From positions 1-64,000 of the forward strand of contig NZ_JBDSPJ010000010.1 in assembly GCF_039912695.1 (NCBI RefSeq): a stretch of DNA of 64,000 bases. Direction: 5' to 3'. Shown piece by piece: positions 57,590 to 64,000 of this stretch. The position numbers and the translations under genes are program-made. Source of the DNA: Pseudolysinimonas_A sp039912695. Lineage in GTDB: Bacteria > Actinomycetota > Actinomycetes > Actinomycetales > Microbacteriaceae. Below the pieces are notes generated by a model. That model was not told where the DNA came from and searched no databases. It saw only the letters and a list, made by a program, of their open reading frames with translations. How positions within the stretch are numbered: position 1 is the first letter of the stretch; every line of letters begins with the position of its first letter.

Positions 57590-58957
57590 ATGACGTTAGT
57601 CGTTGGGGTCGACTCCTCGACCCAGAGTTGCAAGGTCGTCGTCGTTGACGCCGCCACCGGGCTGCTGGTGCGCTCAGGGCGCGCCGCGCATCCCGAGGGC
57701 ACCGAAGTCGACCCCGAAGCGTGGTGGGTCGCACTTCAAGAAGCGATCACGGCAGCCGGTGGGCTGGATGACGTGGCCGCGATTTCGGTCGGCGGCCAGC
57801 AGCACGGAATGGTCGTTCTCGATGCCGCGGGCGAGGTCATCCGCCCCGCGCTGCTCTGGAACGACACCCGCTCGGCGGATGCAGCTCGTCAGCTCGCCGA
57901 CGAATTTCCGGACATCGTTGAACGCACCGGCTCGCGTCCGGTCGCGTCCTTCACCGCGACGAAGCTGCGCTGGTTGCGGGATGCCGAGCCCGGGAACGCT
58001 GCGCGGGTGGCAGCCGTCGCGCTTCCGCATGACTGGCTGACCTGGCGACTGCGTGGCTACGGGCCCGGACGTCCCGACCTCGCCGAGCTGACCACCGACC
58101 GATCGGATGCCAGCGGCACCAGCTACTGGAACCCGCACACCGGCGACTATGACCGCGAGATCCTCATCGCTGCGCTCGGCCACGACGCGATCCTGCCGCG
58201 TGTGCTCGGCCCGGGCGACTCTCCGGGCCTCACGGAGGGTGGCATCCCCCTGGGTGCCGGCGCCGGCGACAACGCCGCCGCGGCGCTGGGTCTTGGCGCG
58301 CGGGAAGGCGACGTCGTCGTCTCGATCGGCACCAGCGGCACCGTGTTCGCGGTGACCGGGTCACCCGCCGGGTCGACATCCGTCGCCGGATTCGCCGACG
58401 CGAGCGGGGTCTTCCTGCCCCTGGTGGCGACGCTCAACGCCGCGCGCGTGCTCGACTCGATCGCGGGGCTTCTCGCCGTCGACCACACCGAACTCGGAAC
58501 TCTCGCGCTCTCGGCTCAGCCCGGTTCCGGTGGACTCGTGCTTCAGCCGTGGTTCGAAGGCGAACGCACTCCCGACCGGCCCGATGCCACGGCCACCCTG
58601 TTCGGCATGACCCTCGCGGCGACGACTCGCGCGGACCTCGCGCGGGCATCCATCGAGGGCCTCCTCTGCGGTCTCGCCGCGGGTCTCGCCGCCGTTCGGG
58701 ATGTTGGGGTCATCGCCCAGCGCATCCTGCTGATCGGCGGTGCCGCCCAGAACCCCGCGGTGTCGGCGATCGCCGCGCAGGTGTTCGACGTGCCGGTCGC
58801 CGTGCCCGAACCCGGTGAGTACGTCGCGCGCGGCGCGGCCGTGCAGGCGGCCTGGGTGTTGACCGGGGAACGGCCCGAGTGGGTCGTTCCGCTGGCTGCC
58901 GAGCCGCAGAGCGATCACCGTCCCGAGATCCTCGCCCAGTACTCAGCCCGGCTCTAG
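57590..58957 (+). CDS. xylB: xylulokinase
   Basis: This 455-residue FGGY kinase phosphorylates D-xylulose for the pentose phosphate pathway. It has the N-terminal phosphate motif VVGVDSSTQSCKVVVVD, the substrate motif SVGGQQHGMV, ALLWNDTRS, and the ATP-domain motifs GDVVVSIGTSGTVFAVT and ILLIGGAAQNPAVSAIAAQV, cited in part. Length and order match XylB. It is the second gene after xylA. Confidence 0.95.
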   Translation: MTLVVGVDSSTQSCKVVVVDAATGLLVRSGRAAHPEGTEVDPEAWWVALQEAITAAGGLDDVAAISVGGQQHGMVVLDAAGEVIRPALLWNDTRSADAARQLADEFPDIVERTGSRPVASFTATKLRWLRDAEPGNAARVAAVALPHDWLTWRLRGYGPGRPDLAELTTDRSDASGTSYWNPHTGDYDREILIAALGHDAILPRVLGPGDSPGLTEGGIPLGAGAGDNAAAALGLGAREGDVVVSIGTSGTVFAVTGSPAGSTSVAGFADASGVFLPLVATLNAARVLDSIAGLLAVDHTELGTLALSAQPGSGGLVLQPWFEGERTPDRPDATATLFGMTLAATTRADLARASIEGLLCGLAAGLAAVRDVGVIAQRILLIGGAAQNPAVSAIAAQVFDVPVAVPEPGEYVARGAAVQAAWVLTGERPEWVVPLAAEPQSDHRPEILAQYSARL

Positions 58958-58978
58958 GCGACCCTTCGCCCAACCGAC

Positions 58979-58997
58979 GACGGCGCTATCGGCCGTC
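58979..58997. terminator. hairpin between convergent xylB and GH3 genes
   Basis: GACGGC-GCTATCG-GCCGTC overlaps the GH3 stop codon and lies 22 bp after xylB. It has no U tract on either side, so terminator function is tentative. Confidence 0.35.
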
Positions 58998-61322
58998 TGA
59001 CCAGCTCGCGTGCAGCGCCCGATCGAACCCGACTCGTCGCACCGGGCCGGTCAACTCAACGTCAAGCCGCAACGGAATGTCGCCGCTCGAGCGGCCGAAC
59101 CCGAACGACAGCGCACCGGGTTCGACAATCCGAGATCCGTCGACGCCGGTGAACGACGCCAGATCGGCCGGGATGTCGACCTTCAACTGAGCAGTCTCCC
59201 CCGGCGACAGCCATACCTTCCGGTACGAGATCAGTCGCTCGACGGGTCGAACGACCGAAGCGACCGGATCGTGCAGATAGACCTGCACAACCTCGGCTCC
59301 GGCGCGAATGCCCACATTGCGGATCGCGACCGAAAGCCGCACCACACCGTCGGTGCCGATCGAGGTCGACTCGGCCTCGGCATCCGTCCATTCAAAATCG
59401 GTGTACGACAAACCGAACCCGAACGGATAGGCGGCACTGGGGTCGATGTTCGACACCGAGTTCTTGCGTGCCAGAGGGGCCGCCAGGTAGGTCGAAGGCT
59501 GAGCACCCGAGGTGGCGGGAACGCTCACCGGAAGCCGACCGCTCGGGTTCACGCGACCGCTGAGCACGCCGGCGATGGCCGGGCCACCCTCTTCGCCGGG
59601 GAAAAAGGTCTGCACGATCGCGGCTGCTTCGCCGACGGCGTTTCCCAGAGCGTACGGCCGGCCCGAGAGCAGCACCACCACGACCGGGGTTCCCGCCGCC
59701 AACAGGGCGTCGAGCAACGCGGTCTGCGCGCCGGGGAGGTCGAGCAATTCAGCATCCGATCCCTCGCCGCTAGTGCCGCGGCCAAAGAGTCCCGCGCGGT
59801 CGCCCAGCGCCAGGACGACGACATCCGCCGCCTTCGCTGCCTCAATCGCCGCCGGGATGCCGTCGGTCTCGCCGCCGTCGACGGTGGTTCCTGGGGTCGA
59901 CGTCACGGCCGAGCCAGGAAACTCGGCGGTGAGGGCATCGAGCAGGGTGGGGATCTCAATCCCGATCTCCCAATCCGGATGCTTCACCCCGACGTGCGAC
60001 GGGAACGAATAGCCACCGAGCATCGCGTAGGGGTCATCGGCGGTTGGACCGATGACGGCGATCCGGGCGGGCGCCCCGAGCGGCAGCACGCCGTCATTGC
60101 GCAGCAAGATGATCCCCTGCTCGGCGATCTCTCGGGCGATCGCGCGGTTCACGGGCGGGTCAAGATCGATTGTGCCGCGCAGGGCTTCCAGATCATCAAG
60201 GTCGCGACCGGCTAGGGCAGGCGGAACGGCCGACCATTCCGGGTCGAGTAGCCCGAGTTCGCTCTTCTGGCGCAACACCCGGGTCAGGGCGAGGTCGATG
60301 ACGGCTTCCTCGAGCACACCGCTGCGGATAGCCGCCAGGAGCGGTTCAGCGAACGTGTGCACGGTCGGCAGTTCGACGTCGATCCCGGCCCGCAGTGCGG
60401 CGGCGGCGGCGTCTCCCAAGTCGGCCGCCGTGCCGTGCAGGGTGTGCAGGAAGGCGATCGCGAAATAGTCCGACACGACGGTGCCGTCGAATCCCCACTC
60501 GTCCCGCAGCAACACGGTGAGCAGCGAGCGGTCAGCCGCGGTCGGGATGCCGTCCAGGTCGGTGTACGAGTTCATCAGCGACCGCGGGTGGCCGTCGCGC
60601 AGCACCATCTCGAACGGCGGCAGCAGCACGTCGGCCAGCTCGCGGCGCCCGATCGACACCGGGGCGAGATTGCGGCCCGCGCGTGAGGCCGAGTAGCCCA
60701 CGAAGTGCTTGAGCGTCGCGACGACTCCGGCCGCCTCGATGCCGCGCACGTAGGCCGCGCCGATCGTGCCGACCAGATAGGGGTCCTCGCCGATCGACTC
60801 CTCGACGCGACCCCAGCGTGCGTCGCGCACGACATCCAGCACGGGAGCGAGACCCTGGTGAACGCCGACCGACGCCATGTCTTCGCCGATGCGGCGCGCC
60901 ATCCGCTCAATCAGTTGCGGGTTGAACGAGGCACCCCACGACACCGGCACCGGGTACGCGGTGGCACCCCAGGCGGCGAAGCCGGCGAGGCACTCCTCGT
61001 GGGCGACCGCCGGGATGCCGTGAGCGCTCTCGGCAACGATCCGGCGCTGCAGGCGCAGCAACGACACCGCACCGAGCGCCGGATCGACGGGGGCGGTGCC
61101 GAACGGGCGGGTGATCTGCCCCAGGCCGAGCGGCAGCAGTTCGTTCAGGTCGACGACAGCCGAGAAGTCGTGCTGGTGGGGTGCGACCTCACCGCCGTCC
61201 GCGCCGGCCCCGACCCAGATGCCGTACAGCTGGGCGATCTTCTCCTCAAGCGTGAGCTGGGCAATCAACGCCGCAACGTCATCCGTTGGGGTAGCGGCTT
61301 CTGCCGGCTTTTCCATCGTCAT
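58986..61322 (-). CDS. GH3 beta-glycosidase (probable beta-xylosidase/beta-glucosidase)
   Basis: This 778-residue intracellular GH3 enzyme has no signal peptide. The N-terminal barrel has GIPAVAHEECLAGFA and the catalytic nucleophile Asp in DGTVVSDYFAI; the second domain has ILLRNDGVLPLG, VLALGDRAGLFGRG and SGRPYALGNAV; a C-terminal fibronectin-like domain has YPFGFGLSYTDFEW and AGAEVVQVYLHDP. It ends a sugar-importer operon and faces xylAB, so hydrolysis of imported xylo-oligosaccharides is the best inference, though glucosides are possible. Confidence 0.9.
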   Translation of the reverse strand: MTMEKPAEAATPTDDVAALIAQLTLEEKIAQLYGIWVGAGADGGEVAPHQHDFSAVVDLNELLPLGLGQITRPFGTAPVDPALGAVSLLRLQRRIVAESAHGIPAVAHEECLAGFAAWGATAYPVPVSWGASFNPQLIERMARRIGEDMASVGVHQGLAPVLDVVRDARWGRVEESIGEDPYLVGTIGAAYVRGIEAAGVVATLKHFVGYSASRAGRNLAPVSIGRRELADVLLPPFEMVLRDGHPRSLMNSYTDLDGIPTAADRSLLTVLLRDEWGFDGTVVSDYFAIAFLHTLHGTAADLGDAAAAALRAGIDVELPTVHTFAEPLLAAIRSGVLEEAVIDLALTRVLRQKSELGLLDPEWSAVPPALAGRDLDDLEALRGTIDLDPPVNRAIAREIAEQGIILLRNDGVLPLGAPARIAVIGPTADDPYAMLGGYSFPSHVGVKHPDWEIGIEIPTLLDALTAEFPGSAVTSTPGTTVDGGETDGIPAAIEAAKAADVVVLALGDRAGLFGRGTSGEGSDAELLDLPGAQTALLDALLAAGTPVVVVLLSGRPYALGNAVGEAAAIVQTFFPGEEGGPAIAGVLSGRVNPSGRLPVSVPATSGAQPSTYLAAPLARKNSVSNIDPSAAYPFGFGLSYTDFEWTDAEAESTSIGTDGVVRLSVAIRNVGIRAGAEVVQVYLHDPVASVVRPVERLISYRKVWLSPGETAQLKVDIPADLASFTGVDGSRIVEPGALSFGFGRSSGDIPLRLDVELTGPVRRVGFDRALHASWSDGR

Positions 61323-61326
61323 CGAA

Positions 61327-62193
61327 TCAGCCCTTGACCGCGCCCGTGAGACCGCCGACGATACGTCGCTCGGCGAGGGTGAAAAAGAGGATCGCCGGAA
61401 GCATCGACAGGGAGGTATAGGCGAGAACCGCGCCGGTATCGCTCGAGTATTGTGCCGAGAACTGCTGCACGCCGAGAGGCAACGTCCAGAGGTCTTGCGG
61501 CATCCCGCCCGCGCCCAAGATGAGCAACGGAAGCAAATACGCGTTCCAGCTGGCGATGAAGGCCAGAACCCCGACCGTCACCAGTCCGGGAACGGCGAGC
61601 GGCAGGGCAATGCGCCAGAAGAACCCGAGTCGACTCGCGCCGTCGATCGAGGCAGCTTCTTCGAGTTCGGCCGGGATCGCACGCAGGAACGGCACGAGGA
61701 TGATGATCGTCGTTGGCAGCGCGAAACCGATCTGCGGGATGATGAGGCCCAAGAATGATCCATTCAGGTGGAGGGTTCGCAACATGATGCTGAGCGGCAG
61801 TGCGGCGACGGTGACCGGGAACATCAGCCCAGCTGCGAAGAGCCCGTAGAGCCAGTTGCGACCGCGAAACTCGTAGCGCGCGATCGCGAACGCGGCCATG
61901 ACTCCGAACACGACGACGCCGAGCGTCGTTCCGACCCCCACCAAGGTGGATGAGAACACCGATCCCCAGAAGCGCTGCGACGTCAGAACTCGCGCGTAGT
62001 TCTCGATCGTCCACGGGTTGGGCCAGCCGCCGGGTGCCGCGTTCAGGTCGGCCGTCGACCGGAATCCGCTGATCCAGACGTACGCGACGGGAGCGATCGC
62101 AATCCCGGCGGCCACGAGGGCCACGAGGTAGACCCAGGGCTGGGCCCAGTTGAACCGCTTGCGCCGCGCGGGCGCGAGGTCGAGCGTCGTCAT
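61327..62193 (-). CDS. sugar ABC transporter permease (MalG type)
   Basis: This 288-residue inner-membrane protein has six helices and the EAA loop ELEEAASIDGASRLGFFWRIALPLAVPGLV, cited here only by its core EEAASIDGA. It is the C-terminal-type (MalG/CUT1) permease. The start at ATG 62193 is one base after the stop of the first permease (TGACATG). It pairs with that permease; no ATPase gene is in the operon, so a shared MsmK-like ATPase elsewhere is likely. Confidence 0.9.
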   Translation of the reverse strand: MTTLDLAPARRKRFNWAQPWVYLVALVAAGIAIAPVAYVWISGFRSTADLNAAPGGWPNPWTIENYARVLTSQRFWGSVFSSTLVGVGTTLGVVVFGVMAAFAIARYEFRGRNWLYGLFAAGLMFPVTVAALPLSIMLRTLHLNGSFLGLIIPQIGFALPTTIIILVPFLRAIPAELEEAASIDGASRLGFFWRIALPLAVPGLVTVGVLAFIASWNAYLLPLLILGAGGMPQDLWTLPLGVQQFSAQYSSDTGAVLAYTSLSMLPAILFFTLAERRIVGGLTGAVKG

Positions 62194-62194
62194 G

Positions 62195-63163
62195 TCAGCG
62201 AACCCCACTCGTGGTCATGGCGCCGGCGAGATCTCGGCGCAGCGCGATGCGTTGGTAGACGAGCGCAATCGCCAGGGAAATGACGAACAGGATCACGGCG
62301 ACAGCGCTCCCGTAGCCCGGTGCTCCCTGACCGTTTAGCAGCATGTAGACGGCCATCGTGTTGGTCGCCCCCACGGGTCCGCCCTTCGTGGTCACCCACA
62401 CCATGTCGAAGAGCTGGAGCGAGCCGATGATCGAGAGGAACGCCCAAATGCGAATCGTCGGCCCGAGCAGCGGGAGCGTGATGCGCCGCTGGATCTGCCA
62501 CCAACTTGCACCGTCGATCGACGCCGCCTCGTTGAGTTCCGGGGGCACCCCTTGGAGCCCCGCCAGCATGAGCAGGACGGCGAACCCGAGGTACTTCCAG
62601 GTGAGGATCACGAACATCACGCCGAGAGCGATCTGGGGATTCGCCAACCACGGTTGTGCGAGATCGCCGAGGCCGATCGAGTCCAGCAGCGCGTTGATGC
62701 CGCCACGCGGGGAGAGGATGAGCTTGAAGGCGAGGCCGGCGATGACCTCAGCCAGCACGTAGGGCACGAAGATCAGCGCACGGAACACGGCGCGGCCGCG
62801 CAGCTTGCGGTTGAGCAGGAGAGCGATACCGATCGCGAGCGGTCCCTGGATCAGCATCGACAGGCCGACGATCGTGAAGTTGTTCGCAATCGCGTGCTGG
62901 AAGACCGGATCCCCGAGGGCTCGCAGGTAGTTGGTGAAGCCGATGAAACGCACCAGCGGCCCGAGACCGTTCCAGTTGAAGAGGCTGTAGTACGCGGCCA
63001 AGACAACCGGGAGGATCACAAAGGCGAGGAACACGAGCGCGGCGGGACCGATCAGCAGACCGAGCTCGAGGCGCGTGCGGAATTCACGCGATCGACGCGT
63101 GCGAACGGATGCGGGGGCAGGGCCCGCCGTGACGGCGGGCCCTGCCTCAGTGTGAATCGTCAT
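62195..63163 (-). CDS. sugar ABC transporter permease (MalF type)
   Basis: This 322-residue CUT1 permease has an N-terminal cytoplasmic segment, the first helix LGLLIGPAALVFLAFVILPV, and an EAA motif in LNEAASIDGASWWQIQRRIT. It forms the import channel with the following permease. It starts 21 bp after the solute-binding-protein gene. Confidence 0.92.
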   Translation of the reverse strand: MTIHTEAGPAVTAGPAPASVRTRRSREFRTRLELGLLIGPAALVFLAFVILPVVLAAYYSLFNWNGLGPLVRFIGFTNYLRALGDPVFQHAIANNFTIVGLSMLIQGPLAIGIALLLNRKLRGRAVFRALIFVPYVLAEVIAGLAFKLILSPRGGINALLDSIGLGDLAQPWLANPQIALGVMFVILTWKYLGFAVLLMLAGLQGVPPELNEAASIDGASWWQIQRRITLPLLGPTIRIWAFLSIIGSLQLFDMVWVTTKGGPVGATNTMAVYMLLNGQGAPGYGSAVAVILFVISLAIALVYQRIALRRDLAGAMTTSGVR

Positions 63164-63184
63164 ATCGATGAGGAGCGAAGTCGG

Positions 63185-64000
63185 CTACTGAGCCGCCGCG
63201 GTGTCCTTCAGGGCTTTGACGACATCCGCAGGGGTACCGGTCCCGGCGAAGATGTTAACGATTGCCTGGTTCAGCGGGTTGCCGAATGCCGGGCCGAGGG
63301 CGCTGTCCAGCCAGAGCTGCACGTACGACGAACCGGCGAGACCCGAGGCGATCGCCTTGAGGTTCGGATCGGTCAGCGCAGCGGCCGCGTTCGGGTTGGC
63401 GGGGATGCCCGACCCGATTGCAGCGAAACGACTCTGCACATCGTCGCTCTCGAGGTACTTGAGCAGTTCGACTGTCTCCTTCGGAGCGTTAGCGCTGATG
63501 CCCCAGCCGTCGCCACCACCCATCGTGATGGTCGGGTCGCCCGCCGAGCCAGGAACGCTCGGGAACGGGAACCAGCCCAGCCACGACGGCACCTTGCCGT
63601 CGGCGGTCAGGCCACCGATCGTGCCCGAATCCCACGGACCCATGAACTCCATCGCGGCGTTGCCGTTGGCTACCAGACCGGCCGAGCTGTCAGCACCGGT
63701 TTGAGCCGGAGTGGCCAGGAAGCCGTCGTTGAACGGCTTCGTTGCCAGGAAGTCCTGGAGCGTCTGACCAGCTTCGAGCCAGCACGGGTCGTCGAAGTTC
63801 AGGGCCGGGATTGCCGTCTGCAGCGTCGCGGTTGAGCACGCGTTCAGGGCGAACTGGTACCACCAGTGACCGGCGGGCCACAGGTCGCCGGCACCGACGG
63901 AGATCGGAGCCACGTTGATCGCCTTGATCTTGGCAACATCGGCCTCGAGCTCAGGCAGCGTCTTGGGCGTACCCGAGATCCCCGCCTGCTGGAAGAGATC
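63185..64000 (-). CDS. sugar ABC transporter substrate-binding protein (5' part outside window)
   Basis: The frame runs off the window end; the last 271 residues are seen. They start DLFQQAGISGTPKTLPELEA and continue with the family pattern AGDLWPAGHWWY, GNAAMEFMGPWDSG, MGGGDGWGISANAPKETVEL and a C-terminal NPLNQAIVNIFAGTGTPADV. This is the extracytoplasmic CUT1 sugar-binding lipoprotein that feeds the two permeases. The signal peptide and lipobox lie beyond position 64000. Confidence 0.92.
   Translation of the reverse strand, partial: DLFQQAGISGTPKTLPELEADVAKIKAINVAPISVGAGDLWPAGHWWYQFALNACSTATLQTAIPALNFDDPCWLEAGQTLQDFLATKPFNDGFLATPAQTGADSSAGLVANGNAAMEFMGPWDSGTIGGLTADGKVPSWLGWFPFPSVPGSAGDPTITMGGGDGWGISANAPKETVELLKYLESDDVQSRFAAIGSGIPANPNAAAALTDPNLKAIASGLAGSSYVQLWLDSALGPAFGNPLNQAIVNIFAGTGTPADVVKALKDTAAAQ

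Noticed and set aside
1..64000. CRISPR array, insertion sequence, prophage or integrase
   Set aside because: No regularly spaced repeats, transposase, integrase or phage structural genes were seen.

Overview
The window is high-GC actinobacterial DNA. Gene content, very frequent GGATGC/GCATCC words, GTG/TTG starts and tightly overlapping genes suggest a member of the Microbacteriaceae, but no marker here fixes the genus. I see no transposase, integrase, CRISPR array or rRNA. Nearly every base belongs to a gene; the only gene-free stretch above 300 bases is 32396-32891.

Region 1 (1-13.8 kb) is an aromatic-acid catabolic region. It starts with the tail of an ABC exporter, a small unknown gene and an IclR regulator. 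The protocatechuate genes pcaH-G-B-D-C follow as one overlapping operon (2.1-5.8 kb). The remaining steps of the beta-ketoadipate pathway, pcaI-J-F, and a PcaR-type regulator lie at 10.6-13.8 kb. Together they convert protocatechuate to succinyl-CoA and acetyl-CoA. Between the two halves sits about 4.7 kb of unrelated, accessory-looking genes: a NYN-domain nuclease gene broken by a 10-bp tandem duplication, an orphan HigA antitoxin preceded by the last codons of a lost HigB toxin, a cupin gene, a sugar epimerase/dehydrogenase and an OLD-type ATPase-TOPRIM nuclease.

Region 2 (13.8-25 kb) is mixed: a solo HicB-like protein, an encapsulated-ferritin-like protein without a shell gene, a RibD/DHFR-fold reductase, an MMPL transporter followed by a coupled 30-residue membrane peptide, nicotinamidase, a PBP4-type D,D-carboxypeptidase, a secreted CAP-like protein, a divergent MFS pump/TetR pair, tRNA-Thr and a second TetR gene.

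Region 3 (24-53 kb) is a conserved actinobacterial chromosome backbone: a secreted peptidase-like lipoprotein, holB, topA, a compact Tad pilus cluster, acs, a DUF4177-ridA pair, a class A PBP, a metallophosphoesterase, tRNA-Pro, lsr2, tdk, a LuxR-type response regulator, a radical SAM protein under a perfect SOS box, mqo, an SGNH lipoprotein, asd-lysC, a TetR/monooxygenase pair, a GH114 lipoprotein, a HAD phosphatase, recR, dnaX, the SRP RNA and tRNA-Ser. From memory, the order of holB-topA-tad-acs-ridA-PBP-phosphoesterase and lysC/asd-recR-dnaX resembles Mycobacterium tuberculosis Rv3644c to Rv3721c.

Region 4 (53-64 kb) holds a membrane protein, a HerA/DUF853 ATPase translationally coupled to a LacI repressor, and a xylose locus: xylA-xylB on the plus strand, converging with an ABC sugar importer and a GH3 glycosidase on the minus strand. 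The natural reading is import of xylosides, hydrolysis to xylose, and entry into the pentose phosphate pathway as xylulose 5-phosphate.

The most noteworthy items are the broken NYN gene with its exact repairable duplication, the HigB remnant, the orphan encapsulated ferritin, the mmpL-coupled micropeptide, the SOS-box radical SAM gene, and short tandem duplications that carry the stop codons of dnaX and lsr2. I did not find a clearly new multi-gene system; the accessory block inside the pca regulon is the best place to look.
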